This document shows, in pieces, positions 1 to 8,090 of a stretch of 35,595 nt of DNA; the stretch's first letter is position 1; each line of letters opens with the position of its first letter. Made by a program: the position numbers and the translations under genes. The notes beneath the pieces are model-generated. The model searched no databases, was not told where the DNA came from, and was given only the letters and a program-made list of their open reading frames with translations. Source of the DNA: Bacillota bacterium (GTDB lineage Bacteria > Bacillota > Clostridia > Lachnospirales > Lachnospiraceae); NCBI GenBank assembly GCA_023399455.1, contig JAEWPN010000221.1, positions 1 to 35,595 of the forward strand. Reading direction: 5' to 3'.

Positions 1-551
1 TCGGCGGCTTCATGACAGATGATGTAAATGATCCTGATTTCAGACAGCTCCTAATCCGTTGGTATCAGTTCGCAGTGTATTCGGCTGTACTGCGTATGCA
101 TGGAGACAGAGGCCCTTACAACATTCCACCGTTGGATAATAGAGACTGGGGAGGCGGCTACCTTCATACAGGCCAGCCAAATGAACTTTGGAGTTATGGG
201 GAAGACAATTATAAAATCATGAAGAAATACTATGATATCCGTATCAGTATGCATGATTATATCAAAAAGCTTTATGAAGAAGCTCATACGAATGGCTCTC
301 CACTGATTCGTACCATGTTCTATGAATTTCCTGAAGATAAGAAATGCTGGGAACTTCAGGATCAGTATATGTTTGGTGACATATATCTTGTAGCGCCGAT
401 TCTTCATCTGAATGAATTCAAGAGAGATGTATATCTCCCTGCCGGTGAATGGATATTGACCTCCACCGGAGAAAAGTATACCGGCGGCATAACTGTATCA
501 GTCGATGCGCCAATCGAATACTCTCCGGTGTTTAAACGCATACATGCTTGA
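1..551 (+). CDS. GH31 family glycosidase (alpha-xylosidase/alpha-glucosidase), C-terminal part
   Basis: The reading frame is open from the window edge, so the gene starts upstream; about 182 codons are visible. The first codons spell the end of the GH31 core motif (I)GGF followed by MTDDVNDPDF, and RMHGDR, the LWSYG segment and YMFGDIYLVAPIL follow in the order expected for the end of the (beta/alpha)8 barrel and the start of the C-terminal beta domains. GH31 enzymes are retaining alpha-glycosidases acting on alpha-xylosides or alpha-glucosides. Nearby GH127 and AraC genes suggest plant cell-wall oligosaccharides as substrate, but the specificity cannot be read from this fragment. No signal peptide can be judged because the N-terminus is missing. 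The catalytic nucleophile and acid/base lie outside the visible part or at its edge. Confidence 0.9.
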   Translation, partial: GGFMTDDVNDPDFRQLLIRWYQFAVYSAVLRMHGDRGPYNIPPLDNRDWGGGYLHTGQPNELWSYGEDNYKIMKKYYDIRISMHDYIKKLYEEAHTNGSPLIRTMFYEFPEDKKCWELQDQYMFGDIYLVAPILHLNEFKRDVYLPAGEWILTSTGEKYTGGITVSVDAPIEYSPVFKRIHA

Positions 552-709
552 TAGAATCTCGCTAAGCAGGCTGGTAAGGAAAGTCGCTTTTTTGACCGTT
601 CACCGCATGAAGAGACAGTAGTATTGATGTCAAAGGTGGCGAAATAGAGAGGACTGAAAAGACTTGAAATAAAGGGGCTATGGATTGGAATTTCTACAGA
701 TTAAGAAGA

Positions 710-745
710 GAGGAGGTTCCGATACTGGAACCCCCTTATTTTTTT
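710..745 (+). terminator. Rho-independent terminator
   Basis: An 11-bp stem with one A-C mismatch (arms 710-720 and 727-737, core GGTTCC/GGAACC) and a six-base loop is followed by a run of seven T at 739-745. It lies about 160 bases after the GH31 stop and most simply ends that transcript. The 552-709 stretch holds no recognisable gene. Confidence 0.75.
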
Positions 746-842
746 GTTTGAGTGAACATATCCATGTTATAAAAATAGATAGGGTTGAGGAGACAGAATG
801 GATGCCTTGTAAGCAAGTACTTTCAGATTAATTTTAATATCC

Positions 843-1325
843 ATGGCAGCGATTATAATGACTTTTATGTTAAATCTATGCGATTTTGACAAGGCAAAAA
901 TTAATTATGATATATCTAATTCGTACAATGTTTTGCCCTCTGATAAAGGTCCATTTTATCATGGGACAAAAGCAGATTTGCAGGTTGGTGATCTACTGAC
1001 AGCAGGGGAGGATTCGAATTATAAACCTGAACTCAAAATGAATCACATTTATTTCACAGCCCTTGTTAACGGTGCAGGGCTTGCAGCTTCATTAGCAAAA
1101 GGAAATGGAAGAGAAAGAGTTTATATTGTGGAACCAACAGGGGAATTTGAAAATGATCCAAATGTTACAGACAAGAAATTCCCAGGCAATTTGACACGTT
1201 CATATCGCTCGCGAGAACCATTAAAAATTGTTGGCGAAGAAACAGAGTGGGAGAAACAGACGCCTGAGGAATTACGCCAGTGGTGTGAAAAGCTGGCTGA
1301 TAACAAAGGAGATATTATTAATTGA
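843..1325 (+). CDS. arr: NAD+:rifampin ADP-ribosyltransferase (Arr family), start uncertain
   Basis: The protein carries the Arr signature throughout: GPFYHGTKADLQVGDLL, NHIYFTAL, YIVEPTGEFENDPN, FPGNLTRSYRSREPL and KIVGEE. Arr enzymes transfer ADP-ribose from NAD+ to the C23 hydroxyl of rifamycins and so inactivate them; the fold is short (about 140 residues) and cytoplasmic. The recognisable domain begins near base 945. The 843 ATG has no ribosome binding site and its first residues are hydrophobic and atypical. A good site (GAGGAG) precedes ATG 798, but that frame stops after four codons. A neighbouring frame from 809 to about 882 encodes a more protein-like stretch ending FYVKSMRF, which would join the Arr frame after a one-base change. 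The 5' end therefore looks shifted twice, and expression is doubtful. Confidence 0.8.
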   Translation: MAAIIMTFMLNLCDFDKAKINYDISNSYNVLPSDKGPFYHGTKADLQVGDLLTAGEDSNYKPELKMNHIYFTALVNGAGLAASLAKGNGRERVYIVEPTGEFENDPNVTDKKFPGNLTRSYRSREPLKIVGEETEWEKQTPEELRQWCEKLADNKGDIIN

Positions 1326-1509
1326 GGACATATTGATTATACTTCGATCTGGTGGAATGAAACACATGGAAAAACCAGATTATCGCCAGAGCCGGAAATA
1401 TACCTTGCTGTCAAGGTTTCACCGTGTTCAAGCGACCACCTACCACCTTTTTGACCGTTCAAGGTACAGAAACGCTGTGAGAATTGAACGTGCCTGAACC
1501 ATTATAAAT

Positions 1510-1528
1510 AAAAGCATTAACTGCTTTT
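1510..1528. terminator. Short hairpin between convergent arr and araC
   Basis: A perfect 7-bp stem, AAAAGCA (1510-1516) and TGCTTTT (1522-1528) with a five-base loop, lies between the 3' ends of arr and the minus-strand araC gene. The T stretch is inside the stem, so it is a weak bidirectional terminator candidate. The rest of 1326-1606 shows no supported gene. Confidence 0.3.
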
Positions 1529-1606
1529 GCAGCTTTGAAATTATCAGGTGCTCCTTGAGGCGATAAAAGATGACATACCTCTTAATCTGAGTAGAGATAA
1601 GCAAGG

Positions 1607-2503
1607 TCACTCGTTGTTGTACATAGTTCTGTAATAAGCATTTCTGTAAGTGGAAGGAGTCAGGTTTTCATATTCCTTGAAAAGCTTCATAAAGTATTTC
1701 TCGTCCTTAAATCCCAACTTATAGGCTATTTCTTTGATGCTGAGATCGAACCGGCAGAGATATTCCTTTGCTTTAAGTATTTTCATACCATTGATATATT
1801 TTCTGGGGCTGACTCCTAAATGCTTTTTAAACATTCTGGACATGTAGTCCTTGTTGTAATTGAACTTTTCGGCCAGCTCATCGATAGTGAACTCCTCGGT
1901 TATGTTAAGACGAATCCATTCAAGGAGAATATTGAAATTGCCTCCGCCGGTGTTAGGTAATCCGTCTAGATTAATACTGGCATGAATAAACTGCTGGGAT
2001 AGTTCCAGAAGTAGTGTGGTAAGTGAATAATCGGTGCAGAAGGAGCTATAGTAGCCCGAATTAGCTATATGAAGCAGCTGCTTGAAAAGTATAACACTCT
2101 TTTCAATACTTTCAGGCTGCCAAAATACGGGTAACATAATGCTGTCATTAAGCTTGTTGAAATACGGAGTGGAATTTAAAGGGGAAATCTCGTCCAAAGC
2201 ATCCCTTCTATTGAGTATACTGTTTTGACCGTGGCAGTAAAAGTGCAGCCAGTAAAAAGAAGTTTCCCCTGTCGAGTGCCGGTAGCCTGTATGAGTATGG
2301 CCAGGCAGAAGGAGCAGAACCGAACTTGGAACCACCTCATACTTAATATCATCCTGCATGATATATGCAGTTCCTTTGAGCCCTATAATTATTTCAAAGC
2401 TGTCCATATTCCGTTTGTTATGAATCCAGTTTCCTTCAGAAATAAATTGCCCGGAAGAAATATATGAAAAAGGTCTATCAAGGGAAGCCTTAAAATAAAA
2501 CAT
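1607..2503 (-). CDS. AraC-family transcriptional regulator
   Basis: A 298-residue protein with the standard AraC layout. The N-terminal half (about residues 1-170) is a cupin-like sugar-binding region, with a PGHTHTGYRH segment and a WLHFYCHG strand. The C-terminal 100 residues form two helix-turn-helix motifs: FTIDELAEKFNYNKDYMSRM with GVSPRKYI, then SIKEIAYKLGFKDEKYFMKL with NLTPSTYR, the classic AraC ending. It is transcribed divergently from the GH127 gene with 139 bases between the starts, so it is probably the sugar-responsive activator of that gene and perhaps of the GH31 gene. The start at 2503 is preceded only by a weak purine-rich site. The ligand is unknown; arabinose-containing oligosaccharide is an inference from the neighbour. 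Confidence 0.9.
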   Translation of the reverse strand: MFYFKASLDRPFSYISSGQFISEGNWIHNKRNMDSFEIIIGLKGTAYIMQDDIKYEVVPSSVLLLLPGHTHTGYRHSTGETSFYWLHFYCHGQNSILNRRDALDEISPLNSTPYFNKLNDSIMLPVFWQPESIEKSVILFKQLLHIANSGYYSSFCTDYSLTTLLLELSQQFIHASINLDGLPNTGGGNFNILLEWIRLNITEEFTIDELAEKFNYNKDYMSRMFKKHLGVSPRKYINGMKILKAKEYLCRFDLSIKEIAYKLGFKDEKYFMKLFKEYENLTPSTYRNAYYRTMYNNE

Positions 2504-2574
2504 ATGTCGGATTTCACCACCAATTCTTCATATTTATGGGTCGATTCGCAAAATCTATTTTGTTAAAATTAAGT

Positions 2575-2588
2575 ATACTACATAGTAT
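2575..2588. promoter_or_regulatory. Palindrome in the araC/GH127 divergent promoter region
   Basis: ATACTA-CA-TAGTAT is a perfect 6-bp-arm dyad in the 139-base spacer between the divergent genes. It overlaps TATACT, which could serve as a -10 for the GH127 gene, although no convincing -35 is seen. AraC proteins usually bind direct repeats, so this may be an operator for another factor or chance in AT-rich DNA. Confidence 0.3.
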
Positions 2589-2642
2589 TTTAAACTTCAA
2601 GAATCAGTAAAAACGCTAAAATGCGCCAAAGGAGAGAATTAT

Positions 2643-4595
2643 ATGACAAAGCATACCGAATCATATCCACTGACTCTAAAGAAAACCGTAATCAATGACA
2701 GCTTCTGGTCGGAATATCAAAAGCTGATCCGGGATGTCGTGCTTCCATATCAGAAGGATGCATTAAACGACAATATTCCAGGTGCTGAACCAAGCCATGC
2801 CATAAAAAACTTCAAGATTGCCGCGGGTCTTGAGATTGGAGAATTTCAAGGTTGGGTATTCCAGGACAGCGATGTTGCAAAATGGCTGGAGGCCGTTGCT
2901 TATAGTCTTTCGCAGACGCCGGACAGTGAGTTGGAGCGTTCTGCGGATGAGGTCATTGATATTATTGAAAAAGCACAGCAAAGAGACGGTTACCTTGATA
3001 CTTATTTTATTATTAAAGAACCTGAAAAGCGCTGGACAAACCTTGAGGAATGCCACGAACTGTATTGTGCAGGACATATGATAGAGGCGGGTGTTGCATA
3101 CTTCAGTGCTACCGGGAAAAGGAAGCTGCTCGATGTTGTATGCCGTCTTGCGGATTGTATAGATTCAGTTTTCGGTCCTGAGCCCGGGAAGATGAAGGGG
3201 TATTGCGGACATCAGGAAATAGAGCTTGCCTTGGTTAAACTTTACAGGATCACTGACAATGAGCGCTATTTAAGCCTGAGCAGATACTTTATTGATGAAA
3301 GAGGGAAGGAACCTTATTATTTCAGCCTTGAGAGGGAGAAAAGAGATATCCTGGAATTTTGGCCGGGCTTCAGCAAGTTTAAAAGAGAATACATGCAGAC
3401 CCACCTGCCGGTGAGGGAACAGAAAACAGCGGAAGGTCATGCGGTCAGAACGGTATATATGTATTCGGCTATTGCTGATATTGTAGCAGAAACAGGGGAT
3501 GAAGGGCTTCTTGATGCCTGCAGGAATGTATGGGATAATATAGTAAAGCGAAAGATGTATATTACGGGCGGAATAGGCTCTGCAGCTTTCGGAGAGGGGT
3601 TCACCTTTGATTATGATCTCCCCAATGATACTGTATATGCGGAATCTTGTGCCTCGGTGGGTCTGGTGATGCTTGCCCACAGGATGCTGAAAATCGAGGC
3701 GAAGGGCGAGTATGGGGATGTTATGGAAAGAGCACTGTACAATAATATTTTGAGCGGAATGGCGTTGGACGGGAAGAGCTTTTTCTATGTAAATCCTTTG
3801 GAGGTACTTCCGGAGGCATGCGAGAAGAATCCGGCAATGGAGCATGTCAAGCCTATTCGGCAGAAATGGTTCAGCTGCTCCTGTTGCCCGCCGAATATTG
3901 CAAGATTGCTTATGTCGCTGAGTCAATATATATATACGGTAGGAAAAAACTCCATATATACTCATCTTTATATAGGTGGAAAGGCAGAATTTGATCTTGA
4001 TGGCACTTCAGTTACGCTTACTCAGGAAACAAACTATCCGTGGGATGGGAACATAAGGCTAAAAGCTACGGGCTTCGGTGAAAAGGAGTTTACGCTGGCA
4101 TTGAGGATACCGGCCTGGTGTAGGAATTACAAGCTTAGGGTGAACGGAAAGATTTTGAAAACTGGTGTGGATATTTTAAAGGGATATGCTAAAATCAATA
4201 GGATTTGGAATGATGAAGATGCAGTTGAATTGTCAATGGATATGCCTGCGGAATTAATCCAGGCCAATCCAAAAGTTCGGGCCGATGCGGGAAAGGTTGC
4301 TATCACAAGGGGGCCGTTGGTATACTGTCTTGAGGAGATTGATAACGGAAGTAACTTGTCGACAATATCGATTCCACTGGACTGTAGTCTTGAAATTGAA
4401 AAAGACAACAGCTTTTTAAACGGTGCCGTTACAATAAGAACAACGGCAATTAGGACAGATGATAAATACTGGCCGGACGAACTTTACCGCCCAGCGGTAA
4501 ATACGGAGAAGGAAACAATCATAAAAGCCGTGCCTTATAGCATGTGGTGCAATAGGAGGCCCGGGGAAATGACTGTTTGGATCCGGTATAGGTAA
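2643..4595 (+). CDS. GH127 beta-L-arabinofuranosidase
   Basis: A 650-residue protein matching family GH127 (formerly DUF1680; type enzyme HypBA1 of Bifidobacterium longum) along its full length. These enzymes release L-arabinofuranose from beta-1,2-linked arabinofuranosyl disaccharides and related plant glycans through a zinc-bound cysteine nucleophile. The expected active-site set is visible: a glutamate in GEGF (E318, acid/base position), ESC (E334, C336) and the SCSCCPPN cluster (C412, C414, C415), which line up with E322, E338, C340, C415, C417 and C418 of HypBA1. An (alpha/alpha)6 barrel is followed by C-terminal beta domains. No signal peptide is seen, so it acts on imported oligosaccharides. 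The start is well supported by AAAGGAGAG eight bases upstream. It probably forms a monocistronic unit with its own terminator, controlled by the divergent AraC regulator. Confidence 0.93.
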   Translation: MTKHTESYPLTLKKTVINDSFWSEYQKLIRDVVLPYQKDALNDNIPGAEPSHAIKNFKIAAGLEIGEFQGWVFQDSDVAKWLEAVAYSLSQTPDSELERSADEVIDIIEKAQQRDGYLDTYFIIKEPEKRWTNLEECHELYCAGHMIEAGVAYFSATGKRKLLDVVCRLADCIDSVFGPEPGKMKGYCGHQEIELALVKLYRITDNERYLSLSRYFIDERGKEPYYFSLEREKRDILEFWPGFSKFKREYMQTHLPVREQKTAEGHAVRTVYMYSAIADIVAETGDEGLLDACRNVWDNIVKRKMYITGGIGSAAFGEGFTFDYDLPNDTVYAESCASVGLVMLAHRMLKIEAKGEYGDVMERALYNNILSGMALDGKSFFYVNPLEVLPEACEKNPAMEHVKPIRQKWFSCSCCPPNIARLLMSLSQYIYTVGKNSIYTHLYIGGKAEFDLDGTSVTLTQETNYPWDGNIRLKATGFGEKEFTLALRIPAWCRNYKLRVNGKILKTGVDILKGYAKINRIWNDEDAVELSMDMPAELIQANPKVRADAGKVAITRGPLVYCLEEIDNGSNLSTISIPLDCSLEIEKDNSFLNGAVTIRTTAIRTDDKYWPDELYRPAVNTEKETIIKAVPYSMWCNRRPGEMTVWIRYR

Positions 4596-4608
4596 TTTTC
4601 TTGCAGAC

Positions 4609-4647
4609 AAAATGCCCCTTTTATGAATCACCTATAAGGGGCATTTT
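4609..4647 (+). terminator. Rho-independent terminator of the GH127 gene
   Basis: A perfect 12-bp stem, AAAATGCCCCTT (4609-4620) and AAGGGGCATTTT (4636-4647), lies 14 bases after the GH127 stop. The U-tract is the 3' arm's TTTT followed by TATAT. The A-rich 5' side means it could also work in the reverse direction. Confidence 0.85.
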
Positions 4648-5250
4648 ATATCGAATCGGTTTTTAGGTATTATCAAAGTTTACTATGGTTTTGAATGTCC
4701 CTCTGCACTTATATTATTGGAGTAGAAGACTTACAAATAAATATGTCAACTAGAATGAGTTATAAATTTTAGAAAGTAGACCTCCGTTTACTTAAAACAA
4801 ACCGGCCTCCAAGATCCAATCAGGCTTGCCCGATATTATTTTTGTCTATTCAAGGCATGTGGAGACAACAGCCCTGTTGCAAAGGAAAGGTGCTGACTTG
4901 ATACATTAAAGAACGGATAGAACAAAAAGAAAATAGGGAGCACGGGGAAGACATTAGAGTGCAATCATTTCAATATGATATACACGATAATGTCTTTTTT
5001 GCTTCCCTTGATGCAATCTATTATAGATAACGTAAGGCTTATTATAGTTATAGTGATTTGTGGGAAGATGTTTGGTGAAGACATGAAAGGAGGCAAAGAG
5101 AATGTTATAAATTGCTAAGGAAGAAGTTATACTTATCCCATTTATATTTATTTGATAGAGTAATCTAATGAATTCTACGACTAACAGGTGTTCATAAAGC
5201 GGAGATAGAGTAGAAAATGAAAAAAGTAAGGAAAACAGAGATACTAGAAA

Positions 5251-5322
5251 AGCATACGGTTTTATCCACTGGGCGCTGATTCCGATTTCCTTCATGTATT
5301 TGCCAACAGTTCTTTTCAAAAT
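5251..5322 (-). mobile_element. Remnant of an IS3-family (IS150-like) transposase OrfB
   Basis: On the minus strand about 23 codons read KRTVGKYMKEIGISAQWIKP, which matches the well-conserved region upstream of the DDE catalytic core of IS3-family OrfB transposases (typical form RTVGRYMKELGIKAQWVKPY). The match stops abruptly on both sides: the downstream frame becomes hydrophobic and unrelated, and upstream a stop precedes it within a few codons. No terminal inverted repeats or target duplication are evident. It is therefore a dead fossil rather than a working element, but it shows that an insertion sequence once occupied this desert. Confidence 0.5.
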
Positions 5323-5556
5323 GCTCTACCCATCATTACGACTCCCTTTTGTAATTTTAGGTGCTTCATAATTCTTTTTGGAATTATAATATTTTCTCTT
5401 AATTTTAGAATGAATAGATTTTTTACGATGCTTTGGTTAGAGGGTAAATGTATGATTATTCTTTTATATATAATTGGTTAAGAATTCTCAGATAAAAAGA
5501 AAGGGTAAATTCTCGTATTATGCAGAATATATAAGGAATAAATAAGATTTAATTCA

Positions 5557-5585
5557 TTGTTGCAATTGAACTAATATGTTATATT
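5557..5585 (+). promoter_or_regulatory. Candidate sigma-A promoter for the RCC1-repeat gene
   Basis: TTGTTG (5557-5562), a 17-base spacer and TATATT (5580-5585) lie about 115 bases before the start codon at 5701. Spacing is ideal, but the region is very AT-rich, so chance matches are common. Confidence 0.35.
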
Positions 5586-5700
5586 ATATTTAATAATCGT
5601 GAAAATGTGTTGGGTATGCAAATAAGAAAAAGTGCTAGTAGAGTGAGATGTTATTGTCCCATTGTTCAGAGACTGTATTTTAAAAAGGCCAGGAGGAACT

Positions 5701-7302
5701 ATGTCCTTAAAAATTAAAGTTAATGTTTTATTACCTGTATTTGTTTTATTTTTAATTACAGTGTTTATAGTAGCGCTACAGATAGTAGAAAAGGGAAGAA
5801 GTGCTGAGGAAAATAGCGGGATTGAGCTGGAAGAAGGCAAAGAGGATGATCTTTCTGTAAAAGTACTAAATGAAACAAGCACTAACCAGTTTTTAGTAGA
5901 GGATATGGATGACTTGCAGATAAGCAAAGAATTCCATATCGAGAATTACTATATTGACAGTAAGGCAGAAGCTGGAAATTATTACTTTATAGATGAAAAT
6001 AAAACGCTTTGGGGCGAAGGAAGCAATGAATATGGTCAGCTAGGGTTTAAAGAAAAAGAGGGGATAGATTCATTTAAAAGCGCACCTTATAAAATCGCGG
6101 AAAACGTCATCCATGTAGATAGAGGAGGAGTATATTTCACTATTTTTCTTACAGAAGAAGGTCATCTTTATGGAATGGGAGATAATCTAAATGGATTAAT
6201 GGGTATGGAAAATATAGAAGGGAAAGACTACTTTTTAAATCCAGGAAGTGTGGTGACTGAAAAGCCGGTTTTACTGATGAAAGACATTGTTTATGCAAGA
6301 TGTGGGAACAGAAATATTATTGCATTGCAAAAAGATGGCAGTGTATGGTGGTGGGGAGAATTTCGTACCACTTCTTCCAAGGGTGGAAAAGAAGTGAAGA
6401 GTATTAGTTATTCCCAGCCGGTAAAGGTGTTGGAAGGAGCTCAGTATGTGTCATGCAGTTCTTTTTGTGCGGGTGCGATTAAAGAAGATGGGAGTTTATG
6501 GTTATGGGGAAATAATACCTTTGGTTCCTGTGGTATAAACAGTGGAGAAGAAGATTTCATAAATGAACCTGCTAATGTGACGGATGGAGTAAAAATGGTG
6601 TGGTTTGATTCTATGGAGTTTAATTCTAACCAGACGCCAAGTATACATCTCTATGAGGATAATCCTGAAAAATGCAGATATCCATACGTTACCTTTATCG
6701 AGAAAAAAGGTGGAGATTTGGCTGCATGTGGATATGGGGTAAAAGGAGAAGAAAGCGTAGAAAGGGTCTATGCTTTATTTGACGATATTTTAAGGACAGA
6801 GGACGCGATGAATGGGGAAGATTTTGAGCCTGTAAAAGTGAGTTATTCTGAGACATTTCAACCAATCAGTATCATTCAAAAGGATGGGGATATAAATTTG
6901 AAGTTAGAAGAATGTAAGTATGGATGGTCCCCGGAAGAACTTGGTGAATATCTGGATACTATAGGGATGGGCTATAAGGTGATAGATGGTGAATCAGAAG
7001 GGGAACAGGTATATTGTTTTGTTACCTTAGATAATTACTTTACTTTTTATTTTAATCAGAATAAGGAACTTTATCGATTTTACTCAACAGCTTATGGATC
7101 AAGAGATGGAAAAATAAGCATTGGGATGCGTAAAGAAGAAGCTGAAATATATTTAGGAGAACCCATAGAAGAGGTGGTTAGCGCTGATAATAATGTATAT
7201 ACAACTACTATTTATCAGAAAGAGGATGTTTTTTTTGAGATTGGCTATGAACATGGGAGAATTTTTTATATATATGAAAGTATAATAGAGCCAGATAAAT
7301 GA
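5701..7302 (+). CDS. Membrane-anchored RCC1-repeat protein
   Basis: The 533-residue product starts with a short positive segment and a hydrophobic helix (about residues 8-27, VLLPVFVLFLITVFIVALQI) that serves as a signal anchor, placing the rest outside the membrane. Residues about 90-300 contain RCC1/BLIP-II-like repeats, seen as the recurring strand-turn pattern LWGEGSNEYGQLG, LYGMGDNLNGLMG, VWWWGEF and LWLWGNNTFGSCG, which form part of a beta-propeller. The C-terminal third (about 390-533) is a separate domain that I do not recognise. The start at 5701 is chosen because AGGAGGAACT directly precedes it; a longer frame from 5662 has no such site. RCC1-type propellers in bacteria usually mediate protein binding. 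The target is unknown. It stands alone between its own promoter candidate and a terminator. Confidence 0.8.
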   Translation: MSLKIKVNVLLPVFVLFLITVFIVALQIVEKGRSAEENSGIELEEGKEDDLSVKVLNETSTNQFLVEDMDDLQISKEFHIENYYIDSKAEAGNYYFIDENKTLWGEGSNEYGQLGFKEKEGIDSFKSAPYKIAENVIHVDRGGVYFTIFLTEEGHLYGMGDNLNGLMGMENIEGKDYFLNPGSVVTEKPVLLMKDIVYARCGNRNIIALQKDGSVWWWGEFRTTSSKGGKEVKSISYSQPVKVLEGAQYVSCSSFCAGAIKEDGSLWLWGNNTFGSCGINSGEEDFINEPANVTDGVKMVWFDSMEFNSNQTPSIHLYEDNPEKCRYPYVTFIEKKGGDLAACGYGVKGEESVERVYALFDDILRTEDAMNGEDFEPVKVSYSETFQPISIIQKDGDINLKLEECKYGWSPEELGEYLDTIGMGYKVIDGESEGEQVYCFVTLDNYFTFYFNQNKELYRFYSTAYGSRDGKISIGMRKEEAEIYLGEPIEEVVSADNNVYTTTIYQKEDVFFEIGYEHGRIFYIYESIIEPDK

Positions 7303-7310
7303 TATTTTTA

Positions 7311-7345
7311 GGGAACGAATTATTCATTCGTTCCCTGATATTTAT
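7311..7345 (+). terminator. Terminator of the RCC1-repeat gene
   Basis: A perfect 10-bp stem GGGAACGAAT / ATTCGTTCCC (arms 7311-7320 and 7326-7335, five-base loop) is followed by TGATATTTATTTT. It sits eight bases after the stop and between convergent genes, so it may end transcription from both sides. Confidence 0.75.
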
Positions 7346-7351
7346 TTTAAA

Positions 7352-7864
7352 TTAGTTTTTCTGCAAACAAAAGTTTGTTGCAAACATGGATCCGCCAGAA
7401 TAATTCAAAGTGACAAAACCGGTGTATGAAGTGACAGCAGCACTTCCTTTCTTATAACCGATAATGTACATATTGGCCGGATTGCTTTCGCCGGCAGTAG
7501 CACTACGGGTATATACATAGTCACCTACACTTAGGCTTGTATGGGCAGACCCGCTTGTAGAAACTACGTTCAATGCTCTTCTAAGCTTAAAACGATAGCA
7601 TGACGTAGCCCCAAGCGCAGACTCTGTAACAGATGTTCCAGAGTAAGCAAGATTGCCATACTGACCAGTATTGATATAACCAATGCCATAGCCCCCACTG
7701 CTGTTGAGAAAGCGAATTTCATAATTCCCAAAATATCCATTATGTTCTTTGATGAAAGTAAATACCTCACCATTGTAGAGTGTTCCATACTTTGAATCGC
7801 TTTCACAGCTGGAACGGCTGTAGACGGTAATATTAGAACCTTCGTTGATTGCATGATAAGCCAT
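7352..7864 (-). CDS. Small Gly/Ser/Tyr-rich protein, probably two SH3-like beta domains
   Basis: A 170-residue protein of unknown function with a strong ribosome binding site (AAGGAGG, 9 bases upstream on the minus strand). Its composition (Gly, Ser, Tyr, Thr) and alternating hydrophobic pattern point to an all-beta protein. Two similar segments are visible: residues about 10-65 (ITVYSRSSC...GYGIGYI) and about 85-165 (YRFKLRRALNVVSTSG...TGFVTL), each with the look of a bacterial SH3-like module (turn-rich, VYSR or NVVSTSG strand, then GxxY). There is no signal peptide, as is also true of the large wall-hydrolase-like protein at 9484. Its neighbours suggest a role at the cell wall, but this is inference. 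The SH3 assignment is by eye and tentative. Confidence 0.6.
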   Translation of the reverse strand: MAYHAINEGSNITVYSRSSCESDSKYGTLYNGEVFTFIKEHNGYFGNYEIRFLNSSGGYGIGYINTGQYGNLAYSGTSVTESALGATSCYRFKLRRALNVVSTSGSAHTSLSVGDYVYTRSATAGESNPANMYIIGYKKGSAAVTSYTGFVTLNYSGGSMFATNFCLQKN

Positions 7865-8020
7865 ATTCGTTATCCTCCTTATAATTTTTATAATAATAGT
7901 TGATTTGCAAATCTATATTATATAGATATATGTAGGTGTAAATTGTAAACTGTTTTTTAAAATTTATTATTTGTATAATACCTTATATAAATAAAGACAT
8001 TACAGCGATCCCCAAAGCAG

Positions 8021-8053
8021 AAAAAAACAAAAGTCCGGGGTTTTAACCCCGGA
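8021..8053 (-). terminator. Terminator of the minus-strand membrane protein gene
   Basis: Read on the minus strand, TCCGGGG-(6)-CCCCGGA (8034-8053) is followed by CTTTTGTTTTTTT (8033 down to 8021), a textbook intrinsic terminator 38 bases after the stop of the gene at 8091-9044. The rest of 7865-8090 holds the promoter side of the 7352 gene and nothing else recognisable. Confidence 0.88.
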
Positions 8054-8090
8054 TTCTTCTTATTGATTATGGTATCGTGTTGTATAAATG

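Larger units (their letters stand above)
4596..5700. other. 1.1-kb gene desert with decayed remnants
   Basis: Apart from the GH127 terminator, a transposase scrap near 5251-5322 and a short promoter candidate near 5557, I see no gene. One 17-codon run (4856-4909, plus strand, starting HVETTALLQRKGAD and ending in a stop) resembles the HVET segment near the end of RlmD-like RNA methyltransferases found in many Clostridia. It is too short to call. The base composition is AT-rich with stops in all frames, consistent with old, eroded DNA. Confidence 0.5.

Noticed and set aside
1228..1497. Plus-strand open frame overlapping the end of arr
   Set aside because: It begins within arr in another frame and its tail shows no recognisable domain; no ribosome site.
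2221..2231. A third TTTTGACCGT match to the repeats flanking arr
   Set aside because: Only ten bases match and it lies within the coding part of the AraC gene, so chance is likely.
3270..3965. Long minus-strand open frame (231 codons) inside the GH127 gene
   Set aside because: It lies wholly within a gene with clear catalytic motifs, has no ribosome site and its composition (many Ile, Arg, Tyr, Phe) is that of an antisense shadow.
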